NCBI GenBank assembly: GCA_021396245.1
Contig: WNYE01000064.1
Location: forward strand, 62,001 to 126,000
From: Sporothrix humicola
Lineage: Eukaryota > Ascomycota > Sordariomycetes > Ophiostomatales > Ophiostomataceae
Length of the DNA: 64,000 nucleotides
Direction: 5' to 3'
In this document: piece by piece, positions 20,989-32,261 of the stretch
How the letters are laid out: each line of letters opens with the position of its first letter
Numbering within the stretch: position 1 is the first letter of the stretch
Position numbers and translations under genes: made by a program
The notes under the pieces: generated by a model
What the model was told of the DNA's origin: nothing
The model's database searches: none
What the model saw: the letters and a program-made list of their open reading frames with translations, nothing else

Positions 20989-22041
20989 ATGGACCATCAA
21001 GAGGAACCCACATCTTTGGGCGACATGGCCGCAAAGGCCATCGCCTTGCCGGAGATCGTCCGCCACATCATGACCGAGGCCAACAAGGGCGAGCTGCCGG
21101 GCCTCCGTCTTGTCTGCAAAGCATGGTCAGCCATCGCAACACCACTCATGTTTGCAGACATTACCGCCGGCCGCCATAGGCTACATCTCCTCCAGAGCAG
21201 CCCTCACATCGGCCTCATTCGACACTTTACCATCTCTGACTGGGCTGAGATGCAATGCACAGAATTTGTTTTGGGCGGCACGCTCTTGGAGAGAATGCCG
21301 CTTCTCACCAGCTTTACATGGACGGGAATGCCCATGGCCGTGGAAGTCGTCAACCTGCTGCACAGGCACTGTCCACGCCTCAAGTCGCTGCACATTCTGT
21401 ACCCGGCCGTGCCTGGCGTCGACCTCAGCGGCTACATAGAGCATTTCCACATCAGCCCGTGGTACGCAAAGGTCCGCGGCCAGTACAACCACCCGAACCT
21501 GGTCCAGTTTGACGGCCTGGAAGAACTGACGGTCCGCAACATTTACGAAGACCTGCCGTGGTGGATCGACCAGATCAGCGCCACGCTCTGCAAAAACGCG
21601 CCGACGCTCCGCCTTCTCGACCTGTCGCTCTCGGACTTGATTTGCTACCCACAAGGCGACTACGTCAACGAAGCATACACACAATACACTGGGTTTCTCC
21701 ACGCATTGTGTCAACACTATGCCGAACACGGCGGCTCTCCATTGCATATCAAGTACCTTGCATTTGGGGACGGCGTGCATTTGTACCCTGATACGCCGCT
21801 CGCAAAACTGCTTGATATGCGCAGCCTCGTCGAGGTCGATATCCACAACAACAGCTGCTACGATCCGGAGAGCATGGCCATGATGGCGAACAAATTTTGG
21901 CCAAAGGGGGTGCCGGAGCTGAACATACTCCGAGAGAACTGCAAAAAGGTATTTGGGACAGACGTGTGCCCAAACTTGAAGCATATGGTTATCCAATCGC
22001 AGCTGTGCAAAAGGGACGGTAAATGGGTAGTGTCGTCATGA
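20989..22041 (+). CDS. F-box-like protein with degenerate leucine-rich repeats
   Basis: Single exon, 350 residues. ATG 20989 is the first in-frame ATG; the frame is open upstream only with GTG. The F-box-like segment at about 18-60 reads ALPEIVRHIMTEAN, then LPGLRLVCKAWSAIATPLMF, which is the typical L-P pattern with the C-K-A-W core. The rest is Leu-rich with repeating L-x-x-L-x-L blocks (MPLLTSF, CPRLKSLHIL, LEELTVRNIY, APTLRLLDLSLSD), matching the LRR-like fold of fungal F-box proteins. Expected role: substrate receptor of an SCF ubiquitin ligase. Target unknown. Its 3' end faces the GH127 gene with a 137-base gap. Confidence 0.72.
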   Translation: MDHQEEPTSLGDMAAKAIALPEIVRHIMTEANKGELPGLRLVCKAWSAIATPLMFADITAGRHRLHLLQSSPHIGLIRHFTISDWAEMQCTEFVLGGTLLERMPLLTSFTWTGMPMAVEVVNLLHRHCPRLKSLHILYPAVPGVDLSGYIEHFHISPWYAKVRGQYNHPNLVQFDGLEELTVRNIYEDLPWWIDQISATLCKNAPTLRLLDLSLSDLICYPQGDYVNEAYTQYTGFLHALCQHYAEHGGSPLHIKYLAFGDGVHLYPDTPLAKLLDMRSLVEVDIHNNSCYDPESMAMMANKFWPKGVPELNILRENCKKVFGTDVCPNLKHMVIQSQLCKRDGKWVVSS

Positions 22042-22178
22042 TGTGCATTTTTTTTGCTTTGAAACATGATTGATATCATCACGACAGTGGCCACTGGTGC
22101 CGCCATTAAATTTAAACTCTCTTTTGTCTATCAATCTATGACGATAAAATAAAATCATAATACAACATTTCAACAAGT

Positions 22179-24273
22179 CTAGACAGCATTCAACCCGACC
22201 CTCATGTGGCCTCTTCCACCTCTGTTGGCCCGGTAGTAGTATGGGACAAACACCAACGAGCGCTCTGATTCCATGAGCCACTTGGCGACGTTGTATTTCT
22301 CGCCGTCGGCATCCAGTCCAGGCATGCTTCCTGGCGGCTTGTCCTCCCACTCTTTCTGTGACAGGCACCACCCTGTCGTGCGGAGAGCAATGTACTTTTC
22401 GCCCGTGACGTCGGCAAAGCGTTCCTCCTCTTTCACTGTTGTGTCTGACGAGACATGGATGTCCTTGAAGTGGTTCGTCTCCCAGTCGTTGTCGGCATCT
22501 TCGACACAGTAGATGATGGGACCGCGGGCCAGCGTGAGGGTGCGCTGGTTTGTGTATGGATGGGGCGCAATGAAGCGAGGACCAAAGTTGAGGATCTCAA
22601 GAGTAAAGGTCTTGTTGGCTTCGAGGTAGGATGGTGGAAGGATCAAGTAGCCCTTTTCGACGATGATCGGTAGTTCAGGGGTGATCTAGTGTGTCAGTAA
22701 CAGAAATCAAAATCAAAAGAATGCTGGAGAAACTTACTGTAAACTTTTCCTTTGACCACGAGGGAATTCTCAGGCGAATGGTGGTCTCTTTTGCAGAGGG
22801 ATTGTTGAAGGTAAAGTTCACTTTGCCGTTCAAAGGCCAGTCTGATGTTTGCTCGAGAGAAAGCTTCTCGCCGTCCACTTCAAAGGACAGCTTAGCCGTC
22901 GTGTAGAGGTGGACATTGACAAACGCCGACTTTGTGTCGTTGTCGCCTTCGACGGCACCAAAGTCCCACAGATAGCCTCCCAAGCTGCCGTACAGACGGC
23001 TCACATTGGGCGGGCAACACGAGCACTCGAACCACTCTTCACGTTTGCTCGGCTTGTTGTCGGAGCTGGCCAGCTGATTGTCGTATGTGAAAGCACGGCC
23101 TCCAATATCCATGGCCGTCATGACGACGTTGTAGAGAGACAGCTCCAAAATGTCAGCGTAGCGGCTGTCCAGGTCGAGCTGAAGCAGCCTCTCGGCCAGC
23201 ATGATCGCACCAATGGATGCACATGTCTCGGCATATCCGCCGCCTTCATCTGTTCCCTGTGGCAAGAAATAGTTTCTACCAAAACCTTCCCACTCCGGGA
23301 CGGCACCAATGCCACCAGTCAGGTACATCTTCTGGTCGACCATGTTGTTCCACAGCCGGTTGGCGGCCGCGAGCAAGTCTTGAGATTTGGCATTGCTCTG
23401 CAGACCCCGGCGGTCAAGGACAGCAATATCGGCAACGGCTGTCAGCAGGTAGACTGCGCGGACGGAGTGGCCTTCGATTGTCTGCTGGTCGAGGATGGGT
23501 TCGTGGGCCTGGCAGTACCAGAAGGAGCGGGCCACGGGATACGGGTCGGGCCGCAGCCAGGGACTTTCGCCGCGCTCCTCCGCCTCGACGTCGTAGTAGT
23601 GCTTGCCATTCTGGCCCGTGGGATTTCCGCGCTCCTCGACAAAATATGTGGCTAACTCGTACGCCTTCTTGTTGCCGGTGGCCTCAAACAGTCGCAGCAG
23701 TGCCAGCTCGATTTCCGGGTGGCCCGGGTAGCCGTGCCTCTTGTGCTCGCCCGGGCCAAATGTGTCGTAAATCAGAGCCACATACTTTTCCACGACCTCC
23801 AGCAACAGGTCGTTGTTGTAGTAGTGATGGTGCGCCAGTGCAGCCTCGATCAGGTGGCCGGCGTTGTACAGCTCGTGCATGTCCCGCAGGTTGGACCAGC
23901 GCTTGCCGGGCTCGACCACCGTGTAGTGCAGGTTAAGGTAGCCGTCGTCGCCCTGCGCGCTGCGGATCATCGCCACCAGATCGCGCACGGCCTTGTCGAT
24001 TTCGGCATCGTAGCTGTCGGCCAAACAATAACAGGCGGCCTCGATCCATTTGGCGCAGTCGCTGTCCCAAAACAGGTGCTTGGGCACTGGCCACTGCGAC
24101 TTGTCGTCGTAGACCGGGTGCCACTGGAGCTTAAAGCAGTCGAAGCGGCCGGTGCTCTTGAGCATGTCCAGTTGTGCTTTGAGCGTGACTTTGGCCACGG
24201 TCTCGCGGCGCGTCTGCAGCAGAGACGGGCCGTGGAATTCGGTGTGTCGAAAGAGCTTTTGCGGATATGCCAT
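22179..24273 (-). CDS. GH127 beta-L-arabinofuranosidase (DUF1680)
   Basis: Exons: complement(22738..24273, 22179..22685), 680 residues, one 52-base intron in phase 0; the start is ATG 24273 (GCCATGG). An (alpha/alpha)6-barrel domain is followed by beta-sandwich regions. Catalytic zinc site of the family: Glu349 and Cys351 (YAETCAS), Cys419 and Cys420 (ECSCCPPNVSRL). In characterised bacterial GH127, the first Cys of the CC pair is the nucleophile. FDCFKLQWHP and DSDCAKWIEA near the N-terminus match the family. No signal peptide, so it is intracellular: it should cleave arabinofuranose from short imported oligosaccharides. It shares a divergent promoter with a sugar transporter, which fits that role. 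Length is near the family's usual 640-680. Confidence 0.93.
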
Positions 24274-24639
24274 GGTGAGAATCGGGGTGGAATTGCTGAA
24301 AAAATGAAGGAAAAAGAAAGCTGTTGTGAAAACAAAAGAGTGAATGAAAGAGAAATGAGACAAAGCGAGACACAGCTTCAGCAAGCAACTGTCGATGCAA
24401 AGGTGCCTGACAGAACAAGGGTCTTGGATCGCGAGAGAAGAGTCAGGTGCCGTAAATACCAAGAGCCGAATTAGGGAATGCTCCAAGCTTAAATGACACC
24501 GAATAGGATGTACGAAACGCACTCCGTATCTCGGCCTTGCATCTGCCGGGAGAAAAGATAACGAGAATCAAATGACTGAAGTTGATGGTGGTGTTTGCTG
24601 GTGGAGTGCAACGCAAAGTGGGTGAAGTTGGACACGATT

Positions 24640-24652
24640 CCGGTGGGATAAG
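24640..24652 (+). promoter_or_regulatory. 13-base promoter element, copy 1 (forward)
   Basis: CCGGTGGGATAAG. The exact reverse complement is at 25042-25054. It sits 367 bases from the GH127 start codon. Confidence 0.6.
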
Positions 24653-24837
24653 CTCCCAAGCTCACACAGAACACATAAAATGCAACATCGGAAGGCAATT
24701 GTGAGCAGTCGTGAGCTCCAAGCTGTCTCCCGCCCCCTCTTTTGTTCCTCTTTTGTTTCTTTCCCTCTTTTGATTTGTTTTGTCACATCGAAATCCGGGA
24801 GGAGGTCGGCACATTTTTGTTTTTGTTGCAGAAAAAA

Positions 24838-24852
24838 CTCCGGTGGGAGAAC
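24838..24852 (+). repeat. 15-base direct repeat, copy 1
   Basis: CTCCGGTGGGAGAAC, containing the near-palindrome CTCCggtGGGAG and the CCGGTGGGA core shared with the 13-base element. Identical copy at 24986-25000, a centre-to-centre distance of 148 bases, roughly one nucleosome. Confidence 0.65.
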
Positions 24853-24985
24853 CCGGACCCCGGATCCCCTTGTCTTGGTGTATCTTGGTCTCCAGGTCTC
24901 CAGGCCCCAAGGCTGCACTGCGTTTGCGGGGAAGCGGGACCAGCCTCGCCTATAGCCGCTGTAATTGGGGGAAATTCAGCGCAAC

Positions 24986-25000
24986 CTCCGGTGGGAGAAC
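24986..25000 (+). repeat. 15-base direct repeat, copy 2
   Basis: Exact second copy of CTCCGGTGGGAGAAC (see 24838-24852), on the transporter side of the shared promoter. Confidence 0.65.
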
Positions 25001-25041
25001 TTTGCGTTCTTTGCCTCCTCACACCAGTTCAAAATCTCACG

Positions 25042-25054
25042 CTTATCCCACCGG
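25042..25054 (-). promoter_or_regulatory. 13-base promoter element, copy 2 (inverted)
   Basis: CTTATCCCACCGG on the + strand, the exact reverse complement of 24640-24652. Overlaps a CreA-type CCGGGG at 25051-25056, so activator and repressor could compete here. Confidence 0.6.
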
Positions 25055-25357
25055 GGATTTGGGGATTTTGGGTGACTCGCGTCTCCATCTTTTGCGCTTT
25101 TGTGCCAGGGGGAAGCGACGAAAAAGCAAAGACTGGGGTAGACACACACTTTCGGAGCCTTGACAACAATCGCGCCACGTGCAGAAAAACAGAAAATGCG
25201 GAGGGAGAGAAGCGAAGCAGGATCGGATTGTTGATCATGAGGTTTATTTATATGGAGAGGCACCGCTCGTCTGTGGGGAGCTGTCACTTGCCACTGCAGT
25301 GTTGATCTCCAACATCACGACCATCTTTTGATTTTCATTGCACTCTCGAGCCCCAAA

Positions 25358-27119
25358 ATGGCCAACAGAATTGTTCCCACGGAGCAGGAGCTCAAGGGCT
25401 TCAACCTCGACGACCCGCAGACGATTGAGCTGATCCAGCACGCACGCGACAGCTATGAAGCCGATGCCAAGCTGACGCTGAAGGAGGCGGTGCGCAAGTA
25501 CAAGAAGGCCGTGTTCTGGGCCCTCTTCCTGTCCACCTCTCTGATCATGGAGGGTTATGATCTTGTTATTGTATGGCATCCCGTCTCTTGATTTCCTTTC
25601 TCCAGACGTTTTCAATCATGCTAACCCCGTCAGATCACCTCGTTTTATGGCCAGACCCAGTTCCAGCAGCGCTTCGGCACCGTCGACCCGTCGACCGGCA
25701 AGAAACTCATCACGGCCGAATGGCAGTCCGGCCTCAGCAACTCGTCGATTGTCGGCCAGCTCGCCGGTCTCCTGATCAACGCCTATGCCCAGGACCGCTT
25801 CGGTAGCCGTCTGACGATGATGGCGTTCATGGGCTGGCTGATTGTCGCCATCTTTATCCCCGTGTTTGCGCCCTCGCTGGCGGTTCTTGCGTTTGGCGAG
25901 GCCATGTGCGGCATCGGCTGGGGCGTCTTCCAGACGCTGTCCACGGCCTATGCCTGCGAGATTGTGCCGCCCATTGTGCGCCCCTACGTCACGGGCTACG
26001 TGTGCATGTGCTGGGGCGCCGGCATCCTGCTGTCGTCGGGCGTTGTGCGTGCGGTGGCCAGCATCGACGGCGACTGGGGCTGGAAGCTGCCGTTTGTCAT
26101 TCAGTGGGTGTGGCCGGTGCCCATTATCATTGGCACCTACTTTGCGCCCGAGTCGCCCTGGAGCTCCGTTCGCCGCAACAAGGAGGACGAGGCCCGTCGC
26201 AATCTTAAGCGGCTGCGCGAGGACACGCCCGACCGGGACTTCGAGGTCGAGGCCGCCCTTGCTCTAATTGTCCACACAATGCGCCTCGAGGATGCCGAGT
26301 CCGAGGGCTCGACGTTCCTCGACTGCTTCCGCGGCACCAACCTGCGCCGCACGGAAATCAACTGTGTCGTCTGGGCTGCCCAGATTCTGTGTGGCAATGC
26401 CATTCTCGGCTACTCGGTCGAGTTCCTGGAGGCGGCCGGTTTCTCCGAGCTGCAGGCCTTTGACCTCAACATTTCCCTGTCCGCCTGCTACATTGTCGGC
26501 GGCATCATCTGCTGGATGCTCTTCCCGCACTTTGGCCGCGCCACCATCTATATGAGCGGCCTCTTCCTCATGTTCTTGATCCTGCTCGCCATTGGCGGCC
26601 TCGGCTTCTCGACCAACCCCAATGCCAACATTGCCGTCGGCGTCTTGTTGGTCATCTCGACGCTCATCAACATGATCACCATTGGCCCCGTCTGCTACCC
26701 CATTGTTGCTGAGACCCCCTCGGGCCGCCTCCGCTACAAGACCATCTCCATCGGCCGCTTTGTCTACAACCTGACGGGCATCTTCAACAACTCGGTCACG
26801 CCCCGCATGCTGTCGGCCCTCTCCTGGAACTGGGGCGCCAAGGCCGGTCTCTTCTACGCCGGCACCAACCTGCTGTGTCTCATCTGGTGCTGGTTCCGTC
26901 TGCCCGAGACCAAGGACCGCACTTTCGGCGAGATTGATATTCTCTTTGAGAACAAAGTCCCCGCCCGCAAGTTCAAGTACACCAGTGTTGATCGTAAGTT
27001 ACCCCCCTGTATCCATTTCACCTACTTTTGTACATCCACTAACACCTACAGAATTCGCTCATCAGTCGGAAGTCAACGAAAAGTCGGGTGCCGTCGAGCA
27101 TGTCGACGAGGTGGCGTAA
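25358..27119 (+). CDS. MFS alpha-glucoside-type sugar transporter
   Basis: Exons: 25358..25570, 25634..26993, 27052..27119; 546 residues, introns of 63 and 58 bases. ATG 25358 in context CCAAAATGG. Features: a long cytosolic N-terminus (about 55 residues), LFLSTSLIMEGYDLVIITSFYG in helix 1, QDRFGSRLTM in the helix 2-3 loop, and FAPESPWSSVRR, a maltose-permease-like form of PESPWWL. The C-terminal PETKDRTFGEIDILFENKVPARKF is close to the pattern of fungal maltose/alpha-glucoside symporters. Splicing of the last exon gives VDQFAHQSEV and a 25-residue tail. Expected role: proton-coupled di- or oligosaccharide uptake at the plasma membrane. Given its divergent GH127 partner, an arabinose-containing oligosaccharide is a reasonable candidate substrate. 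Confidence 0.9.
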
Positions 27120-27408
27120 TTGTGTTGTCGTTTGTCTTGCCATCTTGTAACCGGATATAATATCATGATACTTCCCAACTGGGAAACAATCTCCGATTAC
27201 CCACTTGCCAATAATACTTTTTGTCTTCCTTCTCCTTTTTTAATCTGACACCAATTTTGTCTTGATTGTACCCTCCTCTAGTCTGTGGTCTTGAAATAAT
27301 GCTCGTCGGTGATGTATGCTGCTCGTATAATCAATTTTGTAAACAGTCTATAGTGCACCATTTGATTAGACGGAACTTTATATCCATTTTGTACATGTAC
27401 TATCCACC
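27120..27408. other. Short convergent 3' intergenic gap
   Basis: 289 bases between the 3' ends of the sugar transporter and the zinc-finger regulator; AT-rich with several AATAAT words suitable for 3' processing on either strand. No gene. Confidence 0.5.
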
Positions 27409-30400
27409 TCAAGTGTCGCTCGTCTCCAGCTTCAGCAGAGCAGATGTCAGCGCTGTCAGCACGTTGACATATCTATCCGTCCGTCCCCATACCATTGACA
27501 CGTTTGTTAGTATCTTGACTCCTTCCTTCAGAATCCGCACAGGTGCCTTGGGCGAGCAGATGTTGCCGATACCGCTGATATAGGCCCGCATCACAGACGG
27601 CCGCCCACTGCGCACAAATAGCTGCACCATCTCGTCGTCATTGGGCCGGTCCAGGTGCACAAACGAGGGGAAGCGTTCGTCTGTCTCGTCGGGCAGTGTG
27701 TTTTGATGCCATCTGCTGTCGCTGTCGCCGCCGTATTCTTCTCCACTCGGAGATGCATGTCGGCTCTTGTCTTGCCCGGCCGGCGCTTGATCTGTCGGTT
27801 TCGACTGCGATGCGTACGAGCTGTATGCCCAGATCGACAAACAGGCCATGTACACGGCAATCGGCTCGTAAAACGCCATGGCGCTGTACCGCCGAATGTG
27901 CCACAAGAAACAGCCGCAGTGCAACACGGCCAGCCGCGCCTTGTGCTCGTCCTGCTGGGCCCACGCGATAATGGCGCGCTCAGCCGCCAAGCCTTGGGTG
28001 CGAGTCGGTGTCGGACCGAGGTCGGAACGTTCCGGACGCGCGTCACCCAGCGAAGCCAAATATCTGGCCAGTGTCTGAATATCGTCAAACGGCGTCAAGA
28101 GGACCACGCGGGCAAAGTGCAAGTGGAAGACGGTCGTGTGTTCGCTGCCCGACAGCTGGGCGATCATGCCGTTAGCAGCCCAGTGGAGCACGTCGACACA
28201 ATCGCAGGCCGCGTTCCGCCAGCTCGAGTAGGAAGGACCTTCGGAGGCACCCGTCCCTTTGTGTCGGTCTGACGCAACATCCATTGCTGATGAAGACGCA
28301 GTCGACTCGCACTCGGGAAGATCATCATTTGGTAGTGTTGGAGCAGACAGCATCCAGTTGGACAAGGGTCGGTCAAAGTACCGTTTCACTTGCCAGATTT
28401 CCTGGTAGACGCCGTGCAGCAGGATAATCCGACTGAACTCGCCAAGATCCGGCTTGACGAGTTTGTCCACAAACAGTTGTTGAGTCGCAGAAGGGAGGTT
28501 CGGGTTTGCTACAACATGTTAGTGATTGACTAGCATACGAGTTCTCCACCGGGCGACACGTACCTTGCGACTGTTTCATAAGGTTGTGCCACTTCTCTGC
28601 CGTCGGTGCAGACCACAGTCCGTCATGAGGCATGCTTGCTTGTGCGTCAGACAGAGATAATAGGGCACGGTTGCCCATTTGGAATACCATCATGCAGTCC
28701 AAGAGCTGGTTTGTTAGCTATATATTCATGCAGGGAGTAGGTAGAGCAAAAAACATGTATCACTTACCCAAATGGCGTATCCTAGTCGTCGTCGAACTTC
28801 GTCGTGGACCCATTGGCTCCACTCTTGCTCTACCGATGCAAAATTGGAAGAAGGCATGTTCTCGCGCGATGCGTCCAAGAGCATACTGCACCGCAGTAAG
28901 TCCACAAGAATGTGGTGGTTGGATTTTGCCCGCCGGAAGAGACGCGGCGGGCCGTGGTAGAGAAGGCCAATCTGAGATAGGAACAGTGCTTGAATGACGG
29001 CCATGTTGCCCCCGGTGCCACTGTCTGTCGTTTCCAGCTCAATCATCAGAGTCCGGTGCAGGACCTCGTGCAAGACCCCGGCGAGACTTGTAAATTCCTC
29101 TGTGCACGTATATTGGGCACCAACAGTCGAGACAGCGAGAGCCAGTAGCCACGAATCATTCAATGGGGCAAAATGCTCGTGAAGTATGGGCAGTACAGGG
29201 TTGCACTTTTGAAAGTAAAGGTGGGTAAAGAAGTTGAGGTGGTCCAGAGACGGAATAGCAGTCTCGTCCAAGAGTCCAGCCTCGCCACTAGCAATATATG
29301 TTTGCCGTATGCCCTGTCGGATATTCTCGTATGTCGACGGCCAGATGCGTATGCTTGTGTTCTGGGCACCCGCTTGTTGGGGTAAGAGCTGGGCCACTGA
29401 GATATGGCTAAGAGACGGTAATTTCGCGAGGGGCGCACCCGTTGAAGCGGTTCCCAACAACACGCCCTTGGAGTTGATCGGCAAAAGATGCTTTGTGCCC
29501 GGGATCGGGACATATTCCTGCTTATCACGAACCGTGCATGGAACTCGGGCTCCATTGATGCTAGTCGTATATAGGTTCCCACGTGCCAGTCTGCCAGAAG
29601 GTAGGCCATTTCGTAAACTCCGAGATGGAGATGGCGTCTCCTCCGGTGATGATGACGTGGCTGGAGAGTTGCTGAGTCCCGGCCTGCCGATATTGTTGGT
29701 GTTTCCGGCATCTTGCATCACAAGCGGCATCGTATTATTCAGGCCAAGGCTAGGAGTGAGCCCGGCCTGGACCGCCGTGACAGAGGGTTGCATTTGAGAA
29801 TATGCTTGGGCTTGGGGCTCAAGATCAGCCGTCACAAGGCTCAAACTCTGGCCAAGGATTGAGACATAGTCAAGGTCCGTGTTTAGATTCTCCGGCAGCC
29901 AGTTCATTGAAAAGTTCAGTGTCGGGCCGTCTGCAGGAAGATATGGCGTGTTCCAAGCGTTGTATACCGAGTTGGTGTTTGCCGTACTCTCGGCCATTGG
30001 CTGTGGAATGGCAATGTTCGATCGATCAGTCAAAAAGTTGGCGCCTCCTGATACACCGTAGTCGTTTGTCTGCATGAGCAGAGTGTTGTCTCCGGCAGTC
30101 TGCATATCGAGAAGCATGGACACGGCTTGGGCTGTATTGTCTTCGAAAGTTGCCTCGTTGGCGGTGGCTTCAGCGGGCCTCTCGGGAAACATTTGGCCCA
30201 TTCCGTCGTCCGGTACGAGAGGCACGTCACTTGTTGCGCCGTGTGAATACGGCGCCTGTGTCGTATAAGGCATCATGTTGGCGTCCGTTACTTCTTCTTC
30301 GGCCGGAGTCTCTGGAATTGAATCGGATGGTGGCCGTGCTTGAATCGGCTTGTTTGTCCTGGTCTGCTTGGCGCTTGCTGACCTGCCTTCAGTGTATATG

Positions 30401-30898
30401 CATTCCGTTGACCGCATCACACATCGCTGGCACGGTTCACCCTTTGAGCAGCCTTCGTGGGCTTTGGCACAAGCCACGCAAGCTCTCTTTCGTCGTGGGC
30501 TCGATCCAGATGCACGAGAGTCGTCCTGATCTCCGTTCGTACTCTCTCCAGCATCTGTGGATGGCGCGGCGAGATGGATCAATTTATGCCTCAGCAAAAT
30601 ATCGCTGCGATGGTTAATAGACGGCTCGAATAAGATATGATATCCGCGTCGCCACAACTCACCTCCGTGCAAAGCGCTTAGAGCAAACCGGGCAGCTGAA
30701 TCGCTTCACTTCTTGGTGGCCCTGGCGGTGCCGGCCCAGGTGCTCGAGCCGCTTGAAGCTCCTGCCGCAGACGTTGCATGGGAATCGACAGTCGCTATTT
30801 CTCTGTGGTTCTGATGCATGCGCGTTTGAATTTGTACGTGGACTTGAGCTTGGATTGTCCCCACGCGTCGCCATAATCGAGGGCTGCCGTGGCTGCAT
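27409..30898 (-). CDS. Transcription factor with two C2H2 fingers plus Zn2Cys6 cluster
   Basis: Exons: complement(30663..30898, 28768..30604, 28564..28705, 27409..28508), 1104 residues, introns of 58, 62 and 55 bases, all phases consistent. C2H2 finger 1: Cys41, Cys44, His57, His61. Finger 2: Cys69, Cys72, His85, His89; the first intron splits finger 2, and splicing restores the exact x12 spacing (KRFARSDILLRH), strong support for the model. Zn2Cys6 cluster: Cys121, 124, 131, 137, 140, 147. A long Ser/Pro/Gln-rich linker follows, then a fungal_trans-like middle domain in the C-terminal half (DHLNFFTHLYFQKCNPVLPI onward). Nuclear DNA-binding regulator. It is convergent with the sugar transporter (289-base gap) and is the nearest regulator to the GH127/transporter pair. 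Confidence 0.88.
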
Positions 30899-32261
30899 GA
30901 CCGTTGGTAGCCGGCATGCAGGAGGATCTTGGGTGGTTGAACTGCCGTGTTGATAATCAGGAGTCTCCAGATTTCTCCATACCGAATACTGACTCTCCGT
31001 GCGGAGTCGAGTCGGATACGATCACGCTACCACCCAATGCTACGCCCCACTTTCGTGTTATGTAATCAGTCCTTTGGCATCGTGGGAGTAAGCTGATGCT
31101 GACTTTGCCTTCCTGCACACTATCGTGTTCAAAAATGGCTTGATTTGGATGTAAACTAATAATTGATGTGCATTTGTGAGGTATCGTGAGTCGGATGCGT
31201 TTTGGTCCACAGACGGTCTCAGTTTAGGGGGGCTTCCCGCCCCATGTTGTTGGCATTTCTGAGCGACCCACGTGACTGCCATCCACCTTTCCACTTCCTC
31301 TCCACACAATCTGCCAAACATCAACGATGTCAACACGTGGTTGTAGAAGCTAATTTGTGCTATCAGTCAAGCTGTTATCGTGTAAGTCGGTATCATTAAT
31401 GGGCACATTGCTTGAAAATCCTCATTGTCGAACAAATGAGGCCAAGAAGTGCATCCTCAATTCGTCGCCATCAGACTCAGTTCCAGAGTGAAAATTGCTG
31501 CAAATCGCATTGCCCTATCGTTATATCTTGAGCTACTACCGAGAAAATTCAAGAGACTTTTTTTGAGTGGTGAGTCCCGTTGGCAAAATGCATGCGATGT
31601 CGCTGAAGTGTCACAAGTCAATTCCCAATTAGGAAATTCTCAACGCCGCCTCTGGGAATGATAATGAGTCGTGACAGATCTGCTCCAAATGGAAGATAAT
31701 GGTTCATTGCAGTCTCTATCCCTTCGTTTTACATTCTCGTTGTTTCTAATGATTTTCGTGCTTTTTTCTATAGGAATGGAATTTATTTGGATTTATCACG
31801 CAATAAATGATTACCTTTCTCATTAATTTGTCCTTTGAAGATTAGACAATTTTTATATATCTCGTCACATCATCGCCCATCAGCTGAAAAATACACCATC
31901 ACAAAGCAAATTCACCGTATTTATTCTTGAAAGTGAGTTCCATGGGACAGAAACAGGATTTTGGACTCGCGCATCTCTCTACGAGGCATTTTCGTGATTT
32001 GTGAGAGACACTGTAAAGATGGGCAAAATTAATCACGTGCTCATTCACGTGCAAAATATTCGTCAACCAACGCGTCAGTCTTGATGACTAAGATAACAAC
32101 ATCTCACACTACGTAATCACTCGGCGTCCACCAATGCCGCGTATTACTCGATTGCCGATTTTCTTTGCAACGATCTATTAAAAACTTCTCCAGTCTCACT
32201 CCGCAAACGTGTACCTTTTTGGGGGTGGCCGAAGAGCCGAGCAGGTTCTCCACAGACTTAC

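Larger units (their letters stand above)
24274..25357. promoter_or_regulatory. Bidirectional promoter of GH127 and the sugar transporter
   Basis: 1,084 bases between the two start codons. The core CCGGTGGGA occurs four times: twice extended to a 13-base word in opposite orientations, and twice inside a 15-base direct repeat. CreA-type SYGGGG hexamers are at 24858-24863 (reverse), 24926-24931, 25051-25056, 25133-25138 and 25273-25278. A TTTATTTATATGG TATA-like run is at about 25243-25255, 105 bases before the transporter ATG. Specific induction plus carbon catabolite repression would fit; not tested. Confidence 0.55.
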
